A stretch of 64,000 nt of DNA from Pyropia haitanensis (taxonomy: Eukaryota > Rhodophyta > Bangiophyceae > Bangiales > Bangiaceae), in NCBI GenBank assembly GCA_008729055.1, contig SDUX01000004.1:3226172-3290171 (forward strand). The letters are read 5' to 3'. Positions 12,322-22,665 of this stretch are shown in pieces. The notes under the pieces are model-generated. The model did no database searches and had not been told where the DNA came from. It was given only the letters and a program-made list of their open reading frames with translations. The position numbers and the translations under genes are program-made. Position 1 is the stretch's first letter. Each line of letters opens with the position of its first letter.

Positions 12322-12666
12322 CGAGGAGGCCGCCCCGCCGCGGGCGGCCGCCGCCGCCGAGGACGCCACCCCGCCGGCGGCCGCCGCGGCGGTCCCGCCG
12401 CCGCCGCCGCCGCCGCCACCGCCGCCGACGGCGCGGCCGCCGCCGACGGCGCGGCCGCCGCCGACGGCGGCGGCCGCCGCCGCGGCGGCGTCTGCCGCCG
12501 TCGCCACCCCCGCCGCCGCCGGCCCGTGGCGGCGGCGGTGGCGTGGCCGCGGCGCCGCCGCCGCGGGGGGCGGCCCGCCCGCCCACCCCCAGCCGGCGGC
12601 GACGTGACGCCGCGGTGGCGGCCGACGGCGGGCCGTCGACGCCGCGGCGTGCGCGCGCGTCGGGGG

Positions 12667-12716
<50 letters not shown>

Positions 12717-12879
12717 GTGCCGCCTCTCCCCCCAGCGCCCGTCGCGGCGCGCCGCGCGGGACGGCGGCACCGCCATAGCCGCCGCGCCGCGCCGGGGGGG
12801 GGGCCGCCCCGCCGGCCGCCGCGGCCGGTGCGGCCGTGCCCGCCGCCGCCGGCTGGCGGCCGCGGCCCGCCGCGGCGGC

Positions 12880-12935
12880 GCGCCCGCCCGCCCGCCCGCC
12901 CGCCCGCCCGCCCGCCCGCCCGCCCGCCCGCCCGC
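12880..12935. repeat. (CCCG)n tetranucleotide microsatellite
   Basis: About 13 tandem CCCG units. The complementary strand has regularly spaced GGG tracts and could form G-quadruplexes. Confidence 0.85.
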
Positions 12936-13998
12936 GTCCACCAGGTTTGGCCGGCGGGGGGGGGGTCGCCGCCGCCGCCGCGCCGCCGCCGCGCCGCCGC
13001 CGCCGCCACGCCGCCGCCGACGGCACGGCCGCCGCGTGCCGCGCGCGGCGGCGTGTGCACCGCGGCGGTGGGGGCGGCCGCGGCGTGCGCCGCGGCGGCC
13101 GCGCCGGTGGGGGGGGCGCCCCGGCGCGGCGGGGGGGGGGGGGGGGAACGCGCCCGCGGCGCGCCCACCTCCCCACCTCCCCTCGCACCGCGGGGCGGCC
13201 CGCACGCGCGGCGGGCGGCGCCGCCCTCTGCGTCCTCTGCCCGACGCCGCGGCGCGTGCGGCTGGGTGGTGTGGCGTCGACGCGCTGGCCGCCGCCGCCG
13301 CCGCCGCCGCGGACGGGGCGGCCGGCCGCGGCGGGGGGGGCGGCCGGCCGCGGCGGGGGGGGCGGCCGGCCGTCGACGCCCCAACGGCGCGGCGGTGGCG
13401 CCGCCGTGCGTGCCCCCCGCGACGAGCTGCTGGCTGCCAGCGGCCTGCGGCTGGCCCGCCGCCAATGTGGGGGAAACGTCTGTCGCGCGCGCATGCCACC
13501 GCCGGCTCGCACGGGCGGCCGCGACTGGGCGACACGGCGCGTGGCGACCGGCCGCGGCGGCGGTGGCTGCCACCCGGGGGGGTTGGCCGGAGGGGGCGGG
13601 AGGCGGCGCCGCGGTGCGTGGCGGTCTTCCAACACACGCGCGGCGCGCGTGCGAGGGGAGAGCGGAGGGGGGGGGGGGGGGGTGGCGCTGGCCACAGACG
13701 ACGGGCGGGGGGAGCGGGACGCCGCGCCTGCGCCGCTGGCGGGCGGCGCCGCGACCGCGGCGGGCGCGCCGCTGTACCGAGCCGCACAGCGTGAGTACAA
13801 TGGGCGGGCGGGGGGGGGGGGGAAACCTGACGCACGCACCTAACTGTACCTTGGCCCACCAGGCGGTCACCGCCGCCGCCGCGCCGCGCGGCGGCCGCCC
13901 CGCCCGTGGGGTGACCCAAAGCAGACAAAGCCCGCGCCGCCGCCCGTCCCAGGCAGCGAAAACGATAGCAGACACGGGGAACGCGGGACAGCGGGCCG

Positions 13999-14001
<3 letters not shown>

Positions 14002-14032
<31 letters not shown>
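14002..14032. repeat. (CA)n dinucleotide microsatellite
   Basis: About 15 CA units in an otherwise GC-dominated spacer downstream of the HHE gene. Confidence 0.9.
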
Positions 14033-14037
<5 letters not shown>

Positions 14038-14289
14038 AAGAACAAAGGCAGGGGCGACCGCCGGCACCCCCTGGCTCCATCGCCGCCACGACCAGTCGCG
14101 CCGACGCCTGTTGGCGCGTCCGAGACCAGGGCTGCAGCCGCCGCCGCCGCACGGGAGTGGTCTCGCGCCTCCCATGGTCTTGCCATCCAAAAGGGGGGGG
14201 GGGCGAAACGGCAAGGCGGCGCGGGGGAGAGGGAACAAAGGAGGACAAAATCAGCCCAGACGCCGCCGCCTGCAGGCGGCGGGCCCTCC

Positions 14290-16604
14290 TCACCCCCGCG
14301 CCGCGGCGGGCGCGCCAAACCGCACCGCCACGGGCACGCCGCCGCCGCCGCCGCCGCCGCCTCCGCCGCCGCCGCCGCCGCCGCCCCCCCCCCCCCGGGC
14401 CGACCCACCGGCGGTGACGACACGGCCGTCGCCGACGCGCGCTTGCCGCCGCCGCTGCGCGGGCGTGACGTGGTCGCCGCGGGCCGGCGGTCGGGCATGG
14501 CCGGCGGCGCGCCGGCCGACGGCGCCGCCGGCGGTGCGGCCGCGGCGGCGGCCGCGGCGGCGGCAGGGGTGACGGGGGTGGTGGCGGGGGGGATGGTCGA
14601 CGCGGGGGAGCCCGACGGGGGCGTCCCCGGCGCGGCCGTCGCGGCCGCCGCCGGCAGCGGCGGCGGCGGCGGCACCGACACCACGGGTGGGGGTGCGTGG
14701 AGGAGGGCGGAAGCGCCCCTGGCAATGTCTGCCGTATCGGTGGTCCGCCCCGCACCCGCGGGGAGGCCGCCCGACGCGCCGCCCGAAGAGTGTGTGATTG
14801 TCGACGACGTTGTCACCGTCGATGCTGTCGCGGAGGAGGCCGACTCGGCGCTGAGCGGGTACGCGCCGCCGCCGCCCCCACCGCCGCCGCCGCCCCCACC
14901 GCCACCGCCGCCGCCGCCGCCGCCCCTGTCGGTGACGCCACTCCCCCCCCCCCCCATGCCACCGCCGGCACCGCCGGTGCCCGCGCCCCCCCCGCCCTTC
15001 ATCGGCGAGTTGCGGAGCTGCCGCTGGAAGTCCGCGACGACGGCCACGTGGCGCTCCTCAAACCGCTTGCGCCACTTGCGGTAGCTGCTCCGCGCGCGGG
15101 GTGACAGGTTGTCAACGAGCCACCGCTGGAGGAGGGACTCGTCCGCCATCCAGCGGGTGAGCATGACGATGCCATCCCGCGGCGCGGCGGCGCGCAGCCA
15201 AAAGTTGGCCATCGCCCGGTTGACCAGCAGCCGGTCCACCACCTCGCAGTGCTCCCGGATGATGGGTGGCAGCACCGACTCTTGCGTCTCGAGGTAGCTG
15301 AGGAGGGCGGGGAGGAACGCGATGAGCGCCTGGTAGAGCTTGCCAAGCACCTCGGACGGGGCACGCGTGTTGAACAGCTCAAACGTCTGGCCAACGTCAA
15401 AGTACATGCCGAGCATCTTCTCCTTGGTGTACCGCACCTGCTTAAAGTACCGGTGCAGCGGGCGGGAGGTCGGGGCGGACTCGGTGAGCCACGGGAAGAT
15501 GACCTGGTCCTCCACCTCAAAGAACTGGGCGAGGAACAGCTCAAAGACGGACCACCACTCGGCAAACGTGGCAATGTCGCCCATGGACAGCGTGAACCAC
15601 TGCCGCTGCAGCGCCCCAAGGATGGTGTACAGGCTCATCACCTCTTGGCGGATGGCGTTGTGCGGGACCGCGAGGATCTCCTGCTCCCACGCGCCCGACC
15701 CGCCGCCCACCCCGCCGCTGTCGACCATCGCAAAGCGCGGCAGCACGTACGCCTCGGGGCGGCGGCTCATCAGCGTGTTGGCCCGCACCTCGGCGGAAAA
15801 GACGGGCGTCGACGGCTCCACCCGCTTGACCATCCGCCGCCGGAGGCCCGCCTCGGACGTCGACCCCGAAAAGCACGCCGGCCCGAGGCTGCCGCTCGCC
15901 CCCGCCAGCGAGTCGATGGACCGCATGCTGCTGCCCGCCGCACCGCCCGCCGAGTGCCGGCCGCCGCGGCCGGCGCGGCGGCCACCAAAGAGCCCGCGCA
16001 GCCACCCGCGGATCGGCCCCGACGCGCGCGCGCGCGACGCCGAGTTGGCGCCGACGCCCACATCCTCGTCCAGGTCGTACGCGCCCAGGTTCACCGTATG
16101 CGCCGCCGTCGGCCGCTTGGCCGACGAGCCCGCCCCCGACCGCCCGCCGCCGCTACGGCCGCTGCGCCCACTCCGGCCGCTGCCGCTGCCGCTGCCGCTG
16201 CCCCCCCCGCCGCCGCCGCCCCCCCCGCCGCCGGCGGCGCCCGCAAAGCGCCGGCGAAAGCTAAACCGCGACCCGCCGCCGCCGCCGCCACTCCCGCTCC
16301 GCCCACTCGCGGCGGAACGCCCAGACCCACCGGCACCGGCGCGGCTCGCCGGCCGGCCAGACCCCGCACCGGCGGTGCCGGCACCGCCACGGCCCCGCGC
16401 GCCGCCGCCGCCGCCGCCGCCGCCACCGCCGGCCGCCTCCCCGCCGCCGCCGCCTCCACCACGGCTGCTGCTCGCGGCCGCGGCGGCGGCCGCCGCACCC
16501 GGCGACCGCGTCGGCGGGTGGAGGACGGCGCCGCCTGGCGTCCGGCGGGAGAGGGGACCCCAGCGGCTGCCAGAGCGCACCTTGCTCGGCCCGCCCTCCA
16601 TCAT
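14290..16604 (-). CDS. Hemerythrin-like (HHE-type) helical domain protein
   Basis: Soluble protein of about 770 residues. Residues 1-270 are Gly/Ser/Ala/Arg-rich. The conserved core (about 280-510; nt 15770-15010) contains VPHNAIRQEVMSLY, the opening His-containing helix of HHE cation-binding domains, then FELFLAQFFEVEDQVIFPWL, LLSYLETQESVLPPIIREHC and a closing basic helix SSYRKWRKRFEERHVAV. Canonical HHE domains bind a di-iron centre through H...HxxxE repeats. Here the second motif reads FFEVED in place of HHxxEE, so metal binding is doubtful. The start is ATG-ATG at 16604/16601 (GCCACCATG upstream context); an in-frame ATG at 16688 is an alternative. After about residue 525 come Gly, Ser/Thr and Pro-rich segments. 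A frame change in the GCC/C run at 14340-14400 gives a natural end FGAPAAARG at 14290; without it the frame continues into noise. Confidence 0.65.
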
Positions 16605-19309
16605 GGTGGCGGGGGTGACACCGCCACCCGAGGGAGGGTGAAGCGCCGACACAGGCGGGGAGAGAGCGGGGAGGGAGGGAAAGGGCAAAGCAGGGGAGGG
16701 GGGGGAGGGCGGTGCAGGCGGCGACGGTCGGGGGGGGAATCGACGGCGAGAGGCTCAGCAGGCGAGGGGAAGCGCGAGGCGGGGCGGTAGAGCCCGACGC
16801 CAACGTCAGCGCGGGAGGAAGAACAAAGAGCGTGCCGGTGGCGAGCCGGGCGCGCCGCCGTCAGCAGCGGCCGGCGGGGAGTGCGCGCGCGCGCGGTGCC
16901 AGCCAAAAACAGAAAAAAAGAACGTCCCGCACGCCCCTGACCCTCTCCTCCCAACGTCAGACCCCGTGGCGGCTACGCGACGCTACGCAACGCCGTCGCC
17001 GCGCGAGCGGCGAGGCGCGCAGCGACGGGCGGCGACGAGAGCAGGGGAGTGTGGCTCACCACCGACCCCCGCCGCGCCCCCGGCAGGCACAGCCGCTTCC
17101 GCTCCCCCCCCCCACCACCACCGCTGCTGGTGGAAACGCTCCCCCGGCCGGGCCGCCGGCCCCCCCTCAACGACGAGCAACCAGCAAGCGAGGCGGTCTC
17201 GCCTCGGGCGGGGGGCGTCGCGGCCCGCGCGGCGGCGCGCAGCCACCCCGCAAGCTCCCCGCCCACCCCCCTCTCCCCCCCCTCGACGGGAGCAGCGCAG
17301 GGGGGAGAGGGGGAGCGCAGCGCAACCGCCTGGCACGGCCGGCCGCCCCCCGCCGCCCGGCCGGGGCTGCCGGCCGGGGCGCGGTCGGCAAGGCGGCACC
17401 GCCTGGCGGTGGACCCCTCTCCCCCCGCTGGCCTCCCGTCGGCACACGCCGCAGCGTGGACCGATGCGCGATGGGGTGGTCGTCCTCGGGGCGGCGCCCG
17501 CCAGACGCTGGCCAATCGCCAAGGGCGCGCGGCTGGCGCGCCGCTGCCGGCGGCGCCCCCTACACGCCCCCACCCGCGACGAGCCCCGCCCGTGGCGCCG
17601 CGTCAGCGGCCGCCGTCTGTCCACAGACGACGACACGCGCACGGGGAACGGGAGGAGCCGGTGGTGGGGCGGAGGGGGGGGCCGCAGGGACGGCCGGGAC
17701 AAACGGGGGGGGCAAGGGAAAACGCGGTCGGCTGGACGGCCGGCGCCGCTCGCCGTCGCTCCCCCTCCTCTCGCCCCCGCAGCCGCCGCCTCCCCCCTCC
17801 GCTCCCCCACCCCGCCCCCCCCCCCCCTCCCCCCCCCTCGATGACCAGCGGCGGGCCCCCTCGCCGGCGCGGCGGCGGCGGCCGCCACGGCGCACACTGG
17901 CGCAAACGGTGGCCGCCGCGGCGGGCGTGGCGGGGCTGACACGCCGCCGCTGCCGACCGAGGCGCGGCCGTGCGTGGCGACGGCCGACCCGCCGCGGGAC
18001 CCCCCCCCCACCCCCCCCTCCCACCGCCACCCACCACCCCCACCCCGTGGCCGTGGGGGGGGACACGCCGCGGGGAGGCGGTGTATCGGATACCTCGACG
18101 AGACGCGTGCCGGCGGGTGGGGCGGCGTCGGTCGCCGGCCGCGGCGGGGGTGCGGGGGCGGGCGGCGGCGGGGGTGCGGGGGCGGGCGGCGGCGGGGTGA
18201 GCAAGAGGGGGGGGGGGGGTGATTGACTGGCCGGCGTGCCAAGGAGGGGTGGTGCGGCGTGGCCGAAAAGGGGGGGGAGGGGGGGGGGTGTAGCGCGCGC
18301 ATGCACGGGCCTCGCGCGCACGCGGATGCCCGGCCGCACACTGGAAAAAAGTCGCCGTGGGAGGGGGGGGCAGCGGCGATGCCCCTGTTCCCCCCCCTCA
18401 TGGTGCCTCCAAACGTTGGCCGCTGGCGGCGGGTGGCGGGTGTGCGCCACACCCCTTGCTGCCGCCAGCTGTGGCCCCCCCTGGCAAGGGGGCCAGAGGA
18501 GGCAGAAAGCGCCCCACCGGCGGCAGCTCTGAGGAATTCGGTAGCGGCAGCGCCGCCGCTGGCGTGCGCGGCCGGCGCCCTGTCGACAGCCGTGTGATTC
18601 CGGGGGAAAAGTCGCCTCAGCCGTAGGTCCGTCCCAGTGGAGGGGGCACCTGGTTGGTGGACGGGGGGGCCACACGAGTGTGCACCGCGGCTCGGGGTGG
18701 CCGTCCCCTCGTCGGCGCGCCCCCCCGCCCCCACCCCCCTGCCTGACGTCATGGGGCGGCGATCGCCGTGGCGATCGCCGTTGACCAGCAGACCAGCGAG
18801 CGACGGGGGGTGGAAAAAGGGGGGGGGGGGGGGGGCGAGGGGTCAGGCGGCACGCCACCACTGTATGCGATTGCGTGCTTGCGGTGTTGCGTGGCACGCC
18901 ACGGCCGACGGGTGTGGTTTGTGATGGCGTGCCCGGGCGCAGTCTGGTGGGGTGGTGCGGGTGTCGTCCTCCCTGCCGTGGGTGGTTGATGACACGGATG
19001 ACACACGCGAGGACGCCGGCTTCCGCGATGCCCGAGTTTGACTGCAATGCGTGGATTGGGTGGGTCGCAGGTCACTATTTCAGTCTGACTGAGATTGCCA
19101 GGGGTCGTCATGTATAAGTTCTAGAGTAATTGTCAAGAAAACGGAAGTCTTTTCAGGCGACGGCGTGAAAAGACCATGCCATTGGACGCCACGTGGTTGG
19201 GCACACGCACGACAGAGGCAATCAATGGCTGCCGAAGGCAAAGGAGGTGGCATGGGGAGGCTGCCGCCCACCCACAGCTGCCGCTGGTTTGGCGAGCTGT
19301 GCCGTCGGC
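16605..19309. other. Long intergenic region, no supported gene
   Basis: About 2.7 kb. 16700-18300 is GC-rich with many short C and G runs and a 27-bp duplicated G-rich motif near 18139-18196. 18300-19300 is less biased and includes 18990-19260 of nearly balanced composition. ORFs on both strands are Arg/Pro/Gly noise. I see no tRNA- or snRNA-like element. Confidence 0.5.
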
Positions 19310-19452
19310 CGTCGGCGGGTGCGAGCAGTGCCGGCAGTGCGTCGGTGGGTGCGAGCTGTGCCGTCGGTGGGTGCGATCTGTGCCGTCGGTGGGTGCGATC
19401 TGTGCCGTCGGTGGGTGCGATCTGTGCCGTCGGTGGGTGCGAGCTGTGCCGC
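19310..19452. repeat. 22-bp minisatellite, about six copies
   Basis: Tandem units centred on GGTGGGTGCGATCTGTGCCG. The three central copies are identical, and the outer copies differ by single bases (GCGAGC for GCGATC). The array is immediately 5' of the crotonase-like ORF. Confidence 0.85.
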
Positions 19453-19632
19453 GGCTGCCGCCGACGTGCTGCGGTCGGCACCCTGGCCGGCTACTCTTCT
19501 CCCGCCGCCCCTTCCCCCCTCCACACCGGTGGCCCTGTGCCAACTGCTGCCCGCGCGCCTGTCACCCTCTCCCCCCACCCTCTCCCCTTCCTCCAACGCC
19601 TTGACACGGTTCCCCTGCCCCCCCCCCGCGCC

Positions 19633-19998
19633 ATGGCACCGTCCCCCTTTTCCAAGCCCCCCGGCACCGTGGCGCTCATCGTGGCCCCCCCGCGCCACAA
19701 CGCGTGGTCCGTGGCGGCCACGTCCACCCTCGACGCGCTCGCCGCCGGGGAGCTGGCGACGACGCTCGCCGCGTCGGGGCGGGCGGTGGGCCTGCGGGGG
19801 CCGGCGGACGCGGGCATCTGGTCGGCGGGTGACCGGGACCTTGTTGACAAGAGGTCTTCTCAAAGGACCCAGTCCACTCGGTGCCGTCAGTGCGTTGCGC
19901 TCAGCTGGACGCTAGGCTGGTGGAACGGCCGGCAAACGCTTGGCATGAAGTGGCGGTGCGCCGCGGTGGGCAGGCCGGCTTTTTGTTTCTCTACATAG
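19633..19998 (+). pseudogene. Truncated crotonase (enoyl-CoA hydratase/isomerase) fragment
   Basis: The first 74 codons resemble the N-terminus of crotonase-superfamily enzymes: a strand GTVALIVAPP, HNAWSVAAT (the family's N-A-x-S turn after strand 1), then VGLRGPADAGIWSAGDRDL, which matches the strand leading to the FSAG/WSAG oxyanion-hole motif. WSAG is the form seen in methylmalonyl-CoA decarboxylases of this family. After DLVDK (about 19855) the reading becomes unrelated and stops at 19998. No later crotonase helices or second oxyanion residue appear before the next gene. The ATG is in a good context (GCCATGGCA). Either a truncated pseudogene or a first exon whose partners are missing from the window; no GTRCGT donor is evident. 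Confidence 0.4.
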
Positions 19999-20641
19999 CG
20001 GCGCTTGGACCAGCGCTCCCCGCCGCACGACAGGGCAGCCTCCAAACACCACGAGCGCGCACGCCCGTGTCCAGTACATGAAGCACTCGCTTCTCCTCGA
20101 CCGCCTGCGCAGGGACCGCGGCTGTCCCTGTGTTTGTCCGCACGCCCCAGCGACGACCCGCCCCGCCCGCTGTGCACGTGGGGGCACTCCCCTCGCCAGG
20201 GAGGGGCTGCGAAGCGTCCGCGCCACGCAACCAACGTCGGCGGCAGAGAGAGCAGGTGTGTGGCCACGCCGGCTGTTCCGCTGCACGCGGGCGTGTCGCG
20301 CATGTGTGCGCCATGTTCCGTGCACGTGCACACGGAGAGGGGGGAACCACGAGCGTGCGCACGGCCAACGTGGCTACCGGGTCGAACGCACGGCTGCTGT
20401 GCTCACACATTGCTTCCACCAATGGTGGGGAGTCAGTGTTTTGTCGCGGCACCCTACACTCAAAAAAACACAAGAGGAGTGACCGCAGCCACGTCCCTCC
20501 CACACAGCACACACACACCCAACGCAAAGGCACACCCACAGGCACCCGCCCGCGGACAGACCCCCCCCCCACGGGCCCGTCTCCAACAATACAAACACAC
20601 ACACGCAACACCACGGGCGCCGCCCAACCATCCCTCTAAAA
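19999..20641. other. Intergenic region, mixed composition
   Basis: About 640 bp with more balanced base use than its neighbours and a short A run near 20461. No domain is recognised in any frame. It is the 3' flank of the minus-strand gene that follows. Confidence 0.45.
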
Positions 20642-21932
20642 CTAGGCAAGCAGTGCGAGGCGGCGGAGCGCACGGCCGACGCGCCCCCGCCGCTCAGCCG
20701 GCGCCCCCTCCCCCCCCGCCCCCTCCCCAAGTGCAGCAGCCGCATCGACGCGCGGCGTGACGCAAACACGGCCAGCGACGGCCGCGGCGTGTCGAGGCCC
20801 GCGCCCAGCCGCACGCCCCGCTCCGCGGCAGCGGCAACGTCGGCAGCGGCCGCCGCCGCCACCCGCGGCCGGTCGGTGCGGGCGGCGCGCAGCGCGCGGG
20901 AGCGCGGGAGCGGCAGCGGCGACAGACCCCCCCCCGAGCCGCCCCCGTCCGACGCCGTACACGCCGAGCCGCCGTCAAAGAGGGCGACCGGCGACGGCGG
21001 CGGCGGCGCCGCCGCCGCCCAGCGGGCGCTCCCACACGGCGACGCCGACGACGCGGGCGACGCGGGGCCGCCGCCGCCGCCGTCGCCGCCGCTGCTGCCG
21101 CTGTCATCGGCGGCCGCGCTGCGGCGCCGCCGGTTGACCGGCCGCAGCGGCACGCCGCGCGGCAGCTGCGGGCGGCCACCCGCGGGCGACGCTGGCACTG
21201 GCGACCCCGCCGCCGCCGCCGCCGCGGGCGTGCGTGGCGGGGACGGCGGCGCCCCCGCCGCGCCGTCCACGCCCGGCAGGACCGACAGGTTGCGGGGCAG
21301 GGCGCCCATGAGCGTCAGGCCCGACGGGAGCATCGGCCCGATCGTTGCGCGGAGGCGCGCCGCCTCGGCAACGGGCACCACCTCCTCGTCCGACACGTGG
21401 GTCACCTCCACGGTGGCGGCGTCGACCAGGTCCGCCCACCCGTCGGCGGTCAGCGTGACGGGCGACGTCGGGCAGGGGGACGGGAGCGCCAACGCCGTCG
21501 CGGCGGCATTGCCACTCGGCCGCCGCCGCCGCCGTCCACGGTGGCCGTCGTTGCCGCTGCCGACCGCCGCGGCGGCGCGCGCAGGCACCGCCGCTGCGCC
21601 GGCAGCGGCTGCCGGCGGCGGCGCCGCCGCCGCCGCCCCCGGCGGCAGCATCAGCAGCGGCGACGGCGGCAGCCGCGCCTTGTGGTCGGGCACGACCATA
21701 AAGCCACCGCCGCGCGGCAGCGGGTCCGCCGCGGCGGCCATGGCCGCCTCGACGGGCCGCCGCCGCGGTGAAGAGGGGGGCGACGCCGCCACGGGCGCGT
21801 CGGCGCCGGCGGTGGTGGTCGTGTCCGTAGCTGCGGGTGGCGGGGGGGGGACCGCCAGCGGCGGGACGGAGCCGCCCAGGGACCAGCCTGTGGGCGCGCA
21901 CAGGACGAGCGACGGGTCGCGTCGTGGTAGCG

Positions 21933-21963
<31 letters not shown>

Positions 21964-22266
21964 CGGCGCAGCGCCACCTGTGGGGGCAGCAACGCCGTCC
22001 GCGGCGGCCATGGCGGCCACAGGCGGCGGCGGCGGCGATAGGGCCGGCACCAGCCTCTCCTCGTTGGACGACGACATGGGTGAGGTGGAGAGCGAGTCGA
22101 GGCCCAGCGCCGCCGGTGGGGACGATGGCGGGAGCGACGGCAGCTTCAGCGGCTCGACCGTGCGCCGCGGCTTGGCACTGGCGGCGGCCGTCCCGGCGGC
22201 CGGCGGCGGCGGCAACGGCGGCGGCGGGCGCTTGCTGTCGGGCCTCCGCCCGCGGCGGGGTGGGGA

Positions 22267-22317
<51 letters not shown>

Positions 22318-22580
22318 ACCCGCCGCTGTCCGCCCGCCGCCGCCGCCGCCGCGGTGGTGAGAGACGCCGCGCGCCGCCCGCGGCGGCACGACCGTATCGT
22401 ACGCGGCGGCAAAGGTGCCCGCCGCGCACGCGGCGGCGCGGCGGCGGCGGAGCGCCGCGACCGCCGCCGCCTGCTTGGCCGCCCCCGCCCGGCCAACGGG
22501 GGTGGGCGTGCCGCCGACGGCGCCGCCGCCGCCGCCGCCGCGGCCGTCGCCGTCACCGCCCGCGGCGGCCGACGCGGCCA

Positions 22581-22613
<33 letters not shown>

Positions 22614-22665
22614 CGGCGGGGGGGGCCGACATGCACCGGTCGAGGCCGGCGCCGAGGGGGTCCAT
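20642..22665 (-). CDS. Unrecognised Ala/Pro/Ser-rich protein
   Basis: A minus-strand reading frame of about 670 residues from ATG at 22665 (MDPLGAGLDR). It has protein-like, non-repetitive blocks: AGTFAAAYDTVVPPRAARG, EPLKLPSLPPSSPP, LDSLSTSPMSSSNEERLVP, FMVVPDHKARLPPSPLL, and GWADLVDAATVEVTHVSDEE followed by an Arg/Leu segment. These are separated by Ala, Pro and Gly runs. I recognise no domain. Ser/Pro clusters near basic residues suggest phosphorylation sites, and the low-complexity layout suggests a largely disordered regulatory protein; both are inference. The C-terminus is ambiguous: the frame runs on to 20374, while a one-base change in the C runs near 20705-20730 would end it at TAG 20642, which I used. 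Confidence 0.45.

Larger units (their letters stand above)
12322..14289. other. Long low-complexity GC-rich spacer
   Basis: About 2 kb between the convergent TDT (+) and HHE (-) genes. It holds a (CCCG)n array, a GC dyad repeat near 13310-13375, G runs near 13130-13146 and 13668-13682, and a CA microsatellite. All six frames are open for long stretches, including a very long minus-strand frame continuing from the HHE gene, but the reading is Arg/Pro/Ala noise with no domain. Confidence 0.55.

Noticed and set aside
11958..16688. A minus-strand open frame of about 1,576 codons
   Set aside because: Only 14290-16604 reads as a real protein (HHE gene). The rest is open because GC-rich DNA has few stops, and it overlaps the well-supported TDT gene on the other strand.
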